A stretch of 64,000 nt of DNA. It comes from CAJCIW01 sp963833965. Its GTDB lineage: Bacteria > Chlamydiota > Chlamydiia > Chlamydiales > Rhabdochlamydiaceae. Made by a program: the position numbers and the translations under genes. Each line of letters starts with the position of its first letter. Within the stretch, counting starts at the first letter, position 1. A model generated the notes under the pieces. It saw only the letters and a program-made list of their open reading frames with translations, did not search any database and had not been told where the DNA came from. This document shows positions 53,831 to 62,103 of the stretch, in pieces. The DNA is taken from assembly GCA_963833965.1 (NCBI GenBank), contig CAWHZZ010000001.1:558001-622000 (forward strand). The letters are read 5' to 3'.

Positions 53831-54709
53831 TTATAGGCCCCGATATCCACAGAATAAGCAACAAGCTTGTCGCGTAAAATCGCTACTATATCGCACCTTA
53901 TCCGATGTGCGAGCAAAGATCCTCAGCGGCTTTCCCCTATCCGGACAGTCATTGGACTCAAGGATTTTGATCATATTCGAAAGGGCACGGACAAGCAAAG
54001 GCACATGTTGCGATCCACGGTTTTTAAACGCCTTCTGCTGATCGCAAGTTAACAGAGATTCTCGCCTCATGAGGAAAATTTTGACTTTTGACGAAGAGCT
54101 GCAGCACTGCCTCATAATATTCGATTGGAGCAAGTTGCTGAAGACATTTCCATTTGCTCCTCCCTCAAGCGGATGTCTTGAAAGTTTCACGAGGTTGGAG
54201 AATGAAAGCGGAATCCTGAGCCGCTTCTCCCTAGAAATCTGATCCGCAAGCTCTTCAATAGAAAGCTTGCCTTCTGCATCTACAGAAGCGCTTAAGTTCC
54301 TCTTTAAGGTCCTAAAAATCGCCTCGGGGATGACAATAAATTCGTAAGTCTGCCCCATTTTTTTATCGGGCTCATCGGGATCAGATTGAAAGAGCATGTT
54401 AAAGATGTCCAACCGGATGCAGGGAATCTCTCCTTCGAACTCTCCAATATACTTTTCAATTTTTTCTACTCCGAGAGTGATTTTGTGCAGCTTTTTTAAA
54501 TCGGCCCGAAGCTTCCTCTCCTTTCCTTCGATGAAAGGGATCCCCAAATCGCGGTGAATACGGTCCCAAATTTTCAAGCATGTCAGCGCCTCTTGCCAGG
54601 GTTTGCAGACCAAGTCGACATTAAAAACATCTTCCAATTCCTCTAGCAGATCAACGGTGTAAAGGAAGGTGTCATAATTTGGAAAAAAGAGAATTTCTTT
54701 AACAGCCAT
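53831..54709 (-). CDS. Hypothetical protein with a possible degenerate F-box
   Basis: The 292-residue protein has no family I can name. Near the N terminus DLVCKPWQEALTCLKIWDRI resembles the second half of an F-box (VCKxW...LW), followed by HRDLGIPF, but the first half of the motif is poor. The C-terminal segment after SNMIKILESND is rich in Arg/Cys and looks out of frame with any fold, so the gene may end in a frameshift. It is divergent from the T3SS operon. Confidence 0.5.
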   Translation of the reverse strand: MAVKEILFFPNYDTFLYTVDLLEELEDVFNVDLVCKPWQEALTCLKIWDRIHRDLGIPFIEGKERKLRADLKKLHKITLGVEKIEKYIGEFEGEIPCIRLDIFNMLFQSDPDEPDKKMGQTYEFIVIPEAIFRTLKRNLSASVDAEGKLSIEELADQISREKRLRIPLSFSNLVKLSRHPLEGGANGNVFSNLLQSNIMRQCCSSSSKVKIFLMRRESLLTCDQQKAFKNRGSQHVPLLVRALSNMIKILESNDCPDRGKPLRIFARTSDKVRYSSDFTRQACCLFCGYRGL

Positions 54710-54809
54710 ACCGAAAAAATATAATCTAAAACGATCTTAATATTATATTTAAAAAAAATCAGAAATGCGACAAAAAATAACTTCAAAGTTCACAACAAAT
54801 TGTTTCAAT

Positions 54810-54838
54810 TTGACGCAGCAGGGGCAAACTGATATAAA
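54810..54838 (+). promoter_or_regulatory. Promoter of the type III secretion operon
   Basis: TTGACG (54810-54815), a 17-nt spacer and TATAAA (54833-54838) match the sigma70/sigma66 consensus. The box ends 46 nt before the sctJ start codon. The region upstream is AT-rich (54710-54800). Confidence 0.7.
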
Positions 54839-54884
54839 TGAGGGAAGAGACCGACCTCGTTTCACAACAATGAGCTAACAATCT

Positions 54885-55805
54885 ATGAGACTAATGCGTT
54901 TTTTCTCTCTTCTTTGCGTCCTGTTTTTACTGACAGGTTGCGAGAGCAACATGATGATCATCACCGATGTCGACGAGAGGGAAGCCAATGAGATCGTCGT
55001 ATTCCTCGCGAGCAAGGGGATCTCCGCCCAAAAGGTCGCCGCCGTTAGCGCAGCACCGGGCGGCGCCACGGAAGGCGCGAGATTCAACATCTCTGTAGAG
55101 CCTGGAAAATCAACGGAGGCCATGGCTATCCTAAACCAAAATGGCCTGCCTCGCAAGAAAGGGACGACATTACTCGATCTTTTTGCCAAAGCCGGATTGA
55201 TGTCTTCCGACAAGGAAGAGACGATCCGCTACCAGGCCGGACTCGCTCAGCAAATTGCGAATATGATCCGGAAGATCGACGGGGTGATCGATGCCGATGT
55301 CCAACTCTCTTTCCCCGTGGAATCGACGACGCCGCTCGCCCCAGGGGCCGCATCGGCCGTCCCGCAAAAGATCACTGCCGCCGTTTACGTCAAGCATCAA
55401 GGAGTTCTCGACGACCCGAATAGCCATCTAGTCACGAAGATCAAACGTCTTGTCGCTGGGAGTGTGACCGGCCTAGATCTCAACGATGTGACGGTGATCT
55501 CCGACCGCTCCAGGTTTACCGACGTCACCTTGGTCCCAACGACTGAGGCCTTAGAGCCCAAAGCCAAGGAATACGTCAGCATCTGGTCCATTGTGATGAG
55601 CAAGAGCTCCGCCGGACGTTTCCGCGTGATCTTTTTCTTCTTACTTTTCTGCGCGATCGTCTTTGCGCTTCTCGTCGGGTGGATGATCTGGAAATTTTAC
55701 CCGATCTTAAGAAAGCGCGGCGGCCTCAAGACCCTTTTGCAAGCGGCCCCCGTGCAAGAACAAGAATCCGCCGAAACCCGTCGCCCCCCGGAAGAAAACA
55801 AGTAA
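54885..55805 (+). CDS. sctJ: T3SS inner-membrane ring lipoprotein SctJ
   Basis: The 306-residue protein begins with a lipoprotein signal (LLCVLFLLTGCESN), followed by the two YscJ/FliF ring-building motifs (GISAQKVAA; AGLAQQIANMIRKIDGVIDADVQLSFP) and a C-terminal membrane segment (VIFFFLLFCAIVFALLVGWMIW). It forms the MS-ring of the injectisome. It matches chlamydial CdsJ and starts the conserved order sctJ-K-L-R-S-T. The stop codon TAA is the target duplication of a palindromic element. Confidence 0.95.
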   Translation: MRLMRFFSLLCVLFLLTGCESNMMIITDVDEREANEIVVFLASKGISAQKVAAVSAAPGGATEGARFNISVEPGKSTEAMAILNQNGLPRKKGTTLLDLFAKAGLMSSDKEETIRYQAGLAQQIANMIRKIDGVIDADVQLSFPVESTTPLAPGAASAVPQKITAAVYVKHQGVLDDPNSHLVTKIKRLVAGSVTGLDLNDVTVISDRSRFTDVTLVPTTEALEPKAKEYVSIWSIVMSKSSAGRFRVIFFFLLFCAIVFALLVGWMIWKFYPILRKRGGLKTLLQAAPVQEQESAETRRPPEENK

Positions 55806-55954
55806 GAGTGTGTCTATGAAAAGTTGTTCCTTTGATTTTTGATGGTTTTTTTGCAATTTTTGAAATTATTCCGCAGGACATAATTAAAGGAATAATTTCG
55901 TAAATTGCGAAAAAAGGCGCGAAAAGCAAACAACAAATTTTCATAGAGGCACTC
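55806..55954. mobile_element. 149-bp palindromic element, family 2, copy 2
   Basis: GAGTGTGTCTATGAAAA and TTTTCATAGAGGCACTC are inverted ends flanked by TAA (55803-55805, which is the sctJ stop, and 55955-55957). The interior is related to 30587-30736. It lies between sctJ and sctK. Confidence 0.85.
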
Positions 55955-55964
55955 TAATAAAAAC

Positions 55965-56831
55965 ATGACCGCCCAGATCGTATGGCATTCCTTTCTGCAG
56001 TCAGTTCCAGCCGATCAGCGAAGCTCCCTTGAAAAGAGCCTTTCTAATGAGGTTTTGAGCGAATTGCAAAGCTTGTCCCAATCCTCCCAGGACATCCGTA
56101 GAGGTTTAGAGCCCATTGAAGACGAGCTCTCTTTTGTCCATTATTCCTGGTTTTCTGCTTTTTTAAGGGCCCTTCCCGAAAATGAGATCAAACTCTTTCT
56201 AGCGTCTTTGCCGCATGAGCAAGTCAAAGGTTTAAAGCAATCCCTGCTTCTTTCCAACACCCTGCCCGCCCTCTCGGAAAACGGCAAGAACTTCTTGAGA
56301 AAGACCCTCTTTGAAACGGTTGCCCCAGAAGACATTGTTCCGATGGCCTGCTTGCCGGCCGAGCCTTTAAATTGCCTCCTCGAGCTATCTCCTGCGGAAT
56401 TTGATTCCTTGATTGATTTACTGAGCATGCACGATTTGAGCGTCGAGATCCGTCAGATCATTGAAACGGCGAAACTCAAGCAAATTTACGCCTTGCTGAC
56501 AAAGCCCCAAGCAACTTTTTTAAAAACCCTGCTGCATAAGAAAGAAGCGGTGACTTTCAAGAGAATGGGCCTAATCGCCTGGCGAGGAGACAAAGACGCC
56601 CTTCGCTCGCTTCTACTCCAGCGCGGGATTAACCGCATCGCCAAATCTCTCTACGGCCGCCATCCAAGCCTTCTATGGCATGTCGTCCACCGCCTTGATG
56701 CGGAAAAAGGACAGCTTTTGCTCAATCTCTGCACAGCGCTTGATCATCCGCGCGCCTCTTCTCTGTTAAGCGAGCAGGTCGTCGAACTGGTGCATGCCCT
56801 TAAATCGAACAACCCCCCGCAGAACCTATGA
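55965..56831 (+). CDS. T3SS protein between SctJ and SctL (SctK/CT560-like)
   Basis: The 288-residue soluble, largely helical protein has no sharp motif. Its place between sctJ and sctL equals that of chlamydial CT560, regarded as the SctK-type cytosolic sorting-platform adaptor. The low sequence conservation of SctK proteins makes this positional. A new start follows the inserted element, with ATG 55965 and no clear ribosome site. Confidence 0.7.
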   Translation: MTAQIVWHSFLQSVPADQRSSLEKSLSNEVLSELQSLSQSSQDIRRGLEPIEDELSFVHYSWFSAFLRALPENEIKLFLASLPHEQVKGLKQSLLLSNTLPALSENGKNFLRKTLFETVAPEDIVPMACLPAEPLNCLLELSPAEFDSLIDLLSMHDLSVEIRQIIETAKLKQIYALLTKPQATFLKTLLHKKEAVTFKRMGLIAWRGDKDALRSLLLQRGINRIAKSLYGRHPSLLWHVVHRLDAEKGQLLLNLCTALDHPRASSLLSEQVVELVHALKSNNPPQNL

Positions 56832-56832
56832 A

Positions 56833-57252
56833 CCGACCCCACTATTTTGAAAATTTCCTTTTTGCGCCTTTTTCCGCATCTTTTAGAGTCGCTTCTTGTC
56901 CTACTTATCTATACCGCGCCAGCTTAGGTTGTGCGAATTTTGACTCAGCGAGACACAGCCAAATTGAAGCGAAGCGGTCCGAACGAGCGAGACCATTGCT
57001 GAATAGCAAGGCGAGCAAGGCTGCGGAAACACGAGAAGGTCCCGAGGCTGCGAAGACACGAGAAGGTCCGGTGGACCTTCGCAGTGCAAAGCAGGTGAAC
57101 GTAGTGAACCGGGCTGAGCGATTTCGCAAAGTCGCAGCCAGTCAAAATTCGCACAACCTAAGCGGGCACGGTATAAGTATGTACTTCAAAGCGACTCTAA
57201 AATCTGCGAAAAAATTCATCAAAAATCAATTCTTTCAAAATAGTGGGGTCGG
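56833..57252. mobile_element. Palindromic element, family 3, interrupted by a nested insertion
   Basis: CCGACCCCACTATTTTGAAA and its inverse TTTCAAAATAGTGGGGTCGG are the ends. Inner arms TTTTTCCGCATCTTTTAGAG and CTCTAAAATCTGCGAAAAAA match the solo copy at 43045-43195. The centre is split by the element at 56910-57175. It lies between sctK and sctL. Confidence 0.85.
56910..57175. mobile_element. 266-bp palindrome-ended element nested in the family 3 copy
   Basis: TATACCGCGCC and GGCACGGTATA are the outer ends, followed inward by GCTTAGGTTGTGCGAATTTT and its inverse. The interior has two copies of ACACGAGAAGGTCC and a hairpin AAGGTCC-GGT-GGACCTT. The frames visible in it do not look like genes. 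Confidence 0.8.
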
Positions 57253-57255
57253 CTC

Positions 57256-57882
57256 ATGAAATATTTCTCCCTCATTTATCAAGGGGAAATTCATCCCGCC
57301 GAAAATGAAAAAGTGATACCCGCCGAAGAGTTCAGCACGTTGATGCAGGCAAGCGAAATCCTGGAGCGCGCTAAAGAAGATGCCGAGCAGTTCAAAAAGA
57401 CGACCGAAGAAGAAGCGCGAAAGCTGAAAGAAGAAGCCCAAGAAGAAGGCTTTGACGAGGGCCTTCATAAATTCAATGAGCACCTGATCCATTTCGACAG
57501 ACAGATCCGCCTAATCCGCATGGACCTGCAGAAACAAATCCTTCCCCTGGCGCTTAAAGCGGCAAAAAAAATCGTCGGGGAGCAGCTCAATCTTCACCCG
57601 GAAACAATTGTCGAAATCGTCATCCAAACGCTAGCCCCGGTCCTCCAGAACCACCGCATTACGATTTACGTCAACAAAGTTGACAAAGAAATCTTAGAAA
57701 CACAGAAGCCCAAAATCAAGAGCATCCTCGAGCATGTGCAAGTACTCACGATCCAGGAGCGCAACGATATCTCACCGGGCGGCTGCATCATCGAAACAGA
57801 AAGCGGGATCATCAACGCGTCAATCGAAAACCAATGGCGCGCCCTCGAGTCTGCCTTTGATAAATATACACAAAAAACCTGA
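57256..57882 (+). CDS. sctL: T3SS stator protein SctL (FliH/YscL family)
   Basis: The 208-residue cytosolic protein has an acidic coiled coil at residues 30-80 (EILERAKEDAEQFKKTTEEE). A C-terminal V-ATPase-E/FliH-like domain follows (ALKAAKKIVGEQLNLHPETI). It binds and controls the SctN ATPase. It corresponds to chlamydial CdsL (CT561). ATG 57256 is three bases after the palindromic element. Confidence 0.9.
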   Translation: MKYFSLIYQGEIHPAENEKVIPAEEFSTLMQASEILERAKEDAEQFKKTTEEEARKLKEEAQEEGFDEGLHKFNEHLIHFDRQIRLIRMDLQKQILPLALKAAKKIVGEQLNLHPETIVEIVIQTLAPVLQNHRITIYVNKVDKEILETQKPKIKSILEHVQVLTIQERNDISPGGCIIETESGIINASIENQWRALESAFDKYTQKT

Positions 57883-57980
57883 GAAGCTTGTTATATTACA
57901 GCTTCTGAAGATTTCTATAGAAAAAAATCCCGCAAATGCAATAAATTCGAGAACAACCCGTATTGGATCTGGTTTTCTTG

Positions 57981-58166
57981 AACTCGACTTTGTAACTTTT
58001 TAGGCCCGAAGGCCACGAGATATTTGCCTTCGGAGGAGTTAATTTAAACAGGAAGGGGTCAAAACACTCCTTCCTGTTTAAATAAATCTCCTAGTTAAGC
58101 CTTCAGGCGAACGTCCGAGGGCAAATAGACGAGGCAAGCGGGTCTTAAAAGTTACAAAGTCGAGTT
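57981..58166. mobile_element. 186-bp palindromic element, family 4, between sctL and sctR
   Basis: AACTCGACTTTGTAACTTTT and AAAAGTTACAAAGTCGAGTT are the inverted ends. The centre has TTTAAACAGGAAGG paired with CCTTCCTGTTTAAA. It ends 2 nt before the sctR start codon, leaving sctR no normal ribosome-binding site. Confidence 0.85.
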
Positions 58167-58168
58167 GA

Positions 58169-58972
58169 ATGCAAAAACGCACGGTTCTCTTTCTCGTATT
58201 TTTAGCGCTGATTCTTCTCGGAATCGGCACTGAAGCGCTGTTTGCGCAAGAGGCCACTCCCACCATACCCACTGAGGCCACTCCCACCACCACCGGAGCG
58301 CTCTCCACGCCGACTGCCATCGAAGAGATCGCCGCGATCACCGCACTCGCGCTGCTTCCCTTTGCGATCATGCTCCTCACCTCCTACATCAAGATCGTCG
58401 TTGTGCTCTCGCTCTTGCGCAACGCCCTCGGCGTCCAGCAATCACCTCCCAACCAAGTTTTAAGCGGGATCGCTTTATTGATGACGATCTATGTCATGTT
58501 TCCGACAATGCTCGCGATGTACAAAGCCGGCGAAGACTACATGAAGAAAGCCCCTCCAAGGGACCTTTTCTCCGGCGAGAGCGCCCAGTACGTCGTCAAT
58601 GTCATCGACATCACAAAAGAGCCCTTGAGGGATTTTCTTCAGCGCAATACGCTCGGCAAGCACATGACGAGCTTCTATCAGCTCGCCTATCGCTCATTTC
58701 CTGACGAATTCCGCAAAGATCTGAAAGTCAACGATTTTATTGTCCTCATCCCCGCTTTCATCACCACGCAGCTCAAAGCCGCCTTTGAAATCGGCGTTCT
58801 GATCTATCTACCCTTTTTCGTCATCGACCTTGTGACATCGAACATTTTGCTTGCGATGGGAATGATGATGCTTTCTCCGCTAACTATCGCGCTCCCGCTA
58901 AAATTATTGTTAATTGTTATGGTCGACGGTTGGACCTTGATCATTCAGGGACTTGTGCTATCATTCAGATAA
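58169..58972 (+). CDS. sctR: T3SS export apparatus protein SctR
   Basis: The 267-residue inner-membrane protein has a hydrophobic N terminus with a P/T-rich linker (TPTIPTEATPTTTG). The FliP/YscR signature follows: LLPFAIMLLTSYIKIVVVLSLLRNALGVQQSPPNQVL, and FITTQLKAAFEIGVLIYLPFFVIDLV. It forms the SctRST core. It is slightly shorter than chlamydial CdsR. Confidence 0.95.
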   Translation: MQKRTVLFLVFLALILLGIGTEALFAQEATPTIPTEATPTTTGALSTPTAIEEIAAITALALLPFAIMLLTSYIKIVVVLSLLRNALGVQQSPPNQVLSGIALLMTIYVMFPTMLAMYKAGEDYMKKAPPRDLFSGESAQYVVNVIDITKEPLRDFLQRNTLGKHMTSFYQLAYRSFPDEFRKDLKVNDFIVLIPAFITTQLKAAFEIGVLIYLPFFVIDLVTSNILLAMGMMMLSPLTIALPLKLLLIVMVDGWTLIIQGLVLSFR

Positions 58973-58988
58973 GAGGGAGAATTAAAAG

Positions 58989-59258
58989 ATGTACGCCACA
59001 GAGATCTATCAGCTCTCTTATCAAGCTCTTCTCTTGATTCTCCTGCTTTCGGCCCCGCCGATATTGATAAGCACTCTTCTGGGGTTGATGGTTGCCATTT
59101 TCCAAGCGGCCACACAGATTCAGGAGCAAACACTATCATTCATGGTCAAACTGTTCGCGGTTATTTTCGTGCTACTGATCATGGGAGGATGGCTGTCGGC
59201 ACAGATCATGCAATTTACAAACAATATTTTCATTAACTTCCCGAAATGGGCATCGTAA
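58989..59258 (+). CDS. sctS: T3SS export apparatus protein SctS
   Basis: The 89-residue protein has two membrane helices (ALLLILLLSAPPILISTLLG and LFAVIFVLLIMGGWLSA) and the FliQ/YscS motif AIFQAATQIQEQTLSFM. It lies 16 nt after sctR. Confidence 0.95.
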   Translation: MYATEIYQLSYQALLLILLLSAPPILISTLLGLMVAIFQAATQIQEQTLSFMVKLFAVIFVLLIMGGWLSAQIMQFTNNIFINFPKWAS

Positions 59259-59264
59259 CTTAAG

Positions 59265-60098
59265 ATGTCTCCTACAGAGAACTATCTTTCTTTTTTTTCT
59301 GCGCTTAGCGAATTCGCTCCTATTTCCGCTCTTTCCTTATTTTTTTTAGGAATGATGCGCATTGCACCCGTGATCGCCATGGCCCCCTTTTTCGGCTCAA
59401 AAACGCCCGCTCCCGTCAAAATGGGTCTCCTCATCGCATTGACGGTGATCTTCGTTCCGCAGATGGCGCTCACCAGCAAAACATTGATCGGATTTAATCT
59501 GACCTACATTATTTTATGCGTTAAAGAACTATTTATCGGCTTTATTCTCGCCCTCTTTGTCTCGATTCCGTTCTACATGGCCGAATCCGCGGGCGTTACG
59601 ATCGATTTTCAGCGCGGCTCTTCCTCCTTGCAGGTCACAGATCCTTTTTCCCAGTCGCAAGCCTCTGATCTCGGCATTCTCTACAACATGGTCCTCGTCG
59701 TCATTTTTTATCAGATCGATGGCCCTTTTTATTTCTTCAACGCCCTTTTCGACACGTACACATTAATTCCCGCAGATGGTTGGATGCCCCTGGAGTTTTT
59801 CAATTTTCATCACCCCTTTTGGCAAACGGTTTGGGGCGTTGTCAATCGCGTCATGGCCGTCGGCATACAACTGGCCGCGCCCTCCTTGCTCGCCATTTTG
59901 ATGACGGAGATGTTCCTCGGCATCGCCAACCGCCTCGCTCCTCAAGTCCAAATCGCTTTTTTGGGCATGTCGTTAAAATCACTAGTCGGCCTCGCAATGC
60001 TTTGTGCCGCATGGTTTTTTATCCTGCAACAGATGAGCAAACAAACAATGCTTTGGCTCAGCGACATGAACAAAATCGTTCACACGCTGAATCTTTGA
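59265..60098 (+). CDS. sctT: T3SS export apparatus protein SctT
   Basis: The 277-residue protein has six to eight hydrophobic segments and the FliR/YscT pattern (MAPFFGSKTPAPVKMGLLIAL, ESAGVTIDFQRGSSSLQV, ANRLAPQVQIAFLGMSLKS). It completes the export gate with SctR and SctS. Six nt separate it from sctS. Confidence 0.94.
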   Translation: MSPTENYLSFFSALSEFAPISALSLFFLGMMRIAPVIAMAPFFGSKTPAPVKMGLLIALTVIFVPQMALTSKTLIGFNLTYIILCVKELFIGFILALFVSIPFYMAESAGVTIDFQRGSSSLQVTDPFSQSQASDLGILYNMVLVVIFYQIDGPFYFFNALFDTYTLIPADGWMPLEFFNFHHPFWQTVWGVVNRVMAVGIQLAAPSLLAILMTEMFLGIANRLAPQVQIAFLGMSLKSLVGLAMLCAAWFFILQQMSKQTMLWLSDMNKIVHTLNL

Positions 60099-60168
60099 CT
60101 GGACTTTTTTCGCTTCTCTCCATAAATTCTAAGGAACAAATATTTCGATAATATTCATTGAGGAATTT

Positions 60169-61314
60169 ATGCACTGGAACTTAAAAAAAACCTGGCTCGG
60201 CTTCGCAGCGCCTTTGGCTGTGCTCACAACTCTACTCAACGCTGCTGATAACAGCGGGCAAATCCGCAATTTAGAAAACCGCGTGTCAGCCCTAGAACAA
60301 CGCCGTGGGCAAACCGGAATGATGAATCCTCCCGCAAATCCCACAATTAAGCATGGCGCGGATCTATTTGTATTTGGAGAGTTGCTTTACTGGACAGCGA
60401 ATCAAGGCGGAATGCCTCTTGCCGTTGTGAATGAACACACATCCGTCAATCTTTCAGATGCAAAAATTGAAAATGTTCGCGGGAAATGGGATGTGGGAAG
60501 CCGCGTTGGCATAGGGTATGTGATCCCTCACGACGGATGGGACATCGACTTCACATGGCTTCATTTCAATACAGAAAGCCATCGGAAAGTGCTGCATTCA
60601 AGCCGCAATAAATTTATCTTTCCTACTTTAGTGCCATCCACAGATCCGATTTCTGACATTAATTTTTGCCGCAAGGCCGATGCGAGATGGAAACTCTACT
60701 TTAATCAGCTCGACCTCGATCTTGGCCGAGAATTTTTTGTCAGCCGATGGCTAACCTTGCGACCCCATGGCGGGATTCGGGCAGATTGGCTACGACAAGA
60801 CTTAAACGCAAATTACAAAAACTTCGACAACGGCCTTTCAACACCAAACAAAGTGCAGATCAGATACCATGACCGATGGCGGGGAGTTGGACTTGAAGGC
60901 GGACTTGATTCGCAATGGGGACTCGGAGGAGGTTGGAGCATCTTCACAGATATTTCCGCTGCCATTCTCTATGGACGTCACAAAATACGGCTCATCGACA
61001 AAGATACACCTGCTACTGTCTCTTTCTCTAATGGCGCCTCTTCTTTGCCCAAGGGAAAATACGCTAGAGTCAAAGACCGTCTACGACGTATTGCACATCC
61101 GGTCATCGATTTACTGCTTGGACTTCGATGGGACACGAAATTTGATGACGATCGTTTTCACTTAGGTCTTCAAGCGGGCTGGGAAAGCCATGTTTACTTT
61201 GGCCAAAACCAATTTCCCATTTTCTGTGATGACTTCAACTTTGGGAAATTCTTTGCCAACCAAGGCGATCTATTTTTACAAGGATGGACCTTCGGCGCTC
61301 GATTTGATTTCTAA
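60169..61314 (+). CDS. Lpg1974/MOMP-like outer-membrane porin
   Basis: The 381-residue protein has a signal peptide (ending TTLLNAADN) and a short N-terminal coiled coil (QIRNLENRVSALEQR). A barrel with the Legionella_OMP (PF05150) pattern follows: FGELLYWTANQGGMPLAV, SRVGIGYVIPHDGWDIDFTWLHF, LRPHGGIRADWL. The C terminus WTFGARFDF ends in Phe. Environmental chlamydiae carry such MOMP-like families as major surface porins. A terminator follows. Confidence 0.85.
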   Translation: MHWNLKKTWLGFAAPLAVLTTLLNAADNSGQIRNLENRVSALEQRRGQTGMMNPPANPTIKHGADLFVFGELLYWTANQGGMPLAVVNEHTSVNLSDAKIENVRGKWDVGSRVGIGYVIPHDGWDIDFTWLHFNTESHRKVLHSSRNKFIFPTLVPSTDPISDINFCRKADARWKLYFNQLDLDLGREFFVSRWLTLRPHGGIRADWLRQDLNANYKNFDNGLSTPNKVQIRYHDRWRGVGLEGGLDSQWGLGGGWSIFTDISAAILYGRHKIRLIDKDTPATVSFSNGASSLPKGKYARVKDRLRRIAHPVIDLLLGLRWDTKFDDDRFHLGLQAGWESHVYFGQNQFPIFCDDFNFGKFFANQGDLFLQGWTFGARFDF

Positions 61315-61325
61315 TCAATTCTAAG

Positions 61326-61356
61326 AAAAGCTCGGCAGTTACGGCCGAGCTTTTTT
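61326..61356 (+). terminator. Rho-independent terminator after the porin gene
   Basis: AAGCTCGGC/GCCGAGCTT is a 9-bp stem followed by a run of six T, 12 nt after the stop codon. Confidence 0.9.
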
Positions 61357-61574
61357 ATTTTTCTTATTCGATTCCATGCCAGCTGTTGAGGGGGGTGCTT
61401 TATGCTTCTCTCTTTTTCTAAAAAAATCATTGATCATTAATCATTTTTTGGTTTCAATGGGTTGATCTTTTAAATCTTCTCTTGCTTTGAGAGAGAGAGA
61501 AATGGATTAGGCTCACAGAAGACCGGATTTGAGTTTAATTCATCAGGAAAATGGAAAATCTGGTCGAATAATCG
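61357..61574. other. Intergenic region, no gene seen
   Basis: This is AT-rich, with short repeats (ATTAATCATT, GAGAGAGAGA). I find no gene or clear promoter. Confidence 0.3.
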
Positions 61575-62012
61575 GTGGTAAATATGAAAAAATTACTGAC
61601 CGTAGTTTGTCTCAGGACGTCATTGCAAGTCCAGCAATCCTTTGCTGGCACATTGGCGTGGACTTCTCCTATTTCCATATCCAGTCCATGCGTCAATGCC
61701 TCCCATCCGCAAATTGTGATCGGTATTAACGGAAAAGCAACTTATTTTTCGCCAGAAAGTCACCTCATTAAAACAAGTCAATTGCCAGCAGGGGAAAATT
61801 GGAGAACAATCACCACGATATCGAACTCGGGCGCATCCATTTCCCGTTGGCGCGCAGAGACAGCGACTTCTAGTACGGGTGCATCGGGTCTCGCTCGCCA
61901 CGTAGAGGCAGCGGATGCCTGATCTATCGAAACGGTCTTTTGTTAGAACAAATTTCTGCAAATGTATCGTATATTGTAGATCATAACCAAGCCGCCAGCG
62001 GCGCTGTAACCT
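61575..62012 (+). pseudogene. Decayed secreted beta-propeller/Fn3 gene
   Basis: The first frame (61575-61922) gives a signal-like start (MKKLLTVVCLRTSLQVQQSF) and a propeller-like piece (HPQIVIGINGKATYFS), then stops. In another frame at about 61917-62012 it continues with LIYRNGLLLEQISANVSY, matching LIYRNGKLIATVSGSHTS of the intact propeller gene at 40311-41633. The frame break and short length indicate a pseudogene. Confidence 0.55.
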
Positions 62013-62103
62013 AGGGAATAGCTTAGTCGATGCGCATTAATACATGGGAAGTATAGCCTCCTCAAAGTTTGAGCAATTTACTCCCCGATAATCGGAAAAG
62101 TTC

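Noticed and set aside
53728..53916. 62-residue minus-strand frame as the true C terminus of the 53831-54709 gene
   Set aside because: Most of its natural-looking sequence is encoded by palindromes (GCCGGC core). It starts from TTG and its stop lies on the element boundary.
56828..57259. 143-residue plus-strand frame between sctK and sctL
   Set aside because: It lies entirely within nested palindromic elements and has repeat-driven composition.
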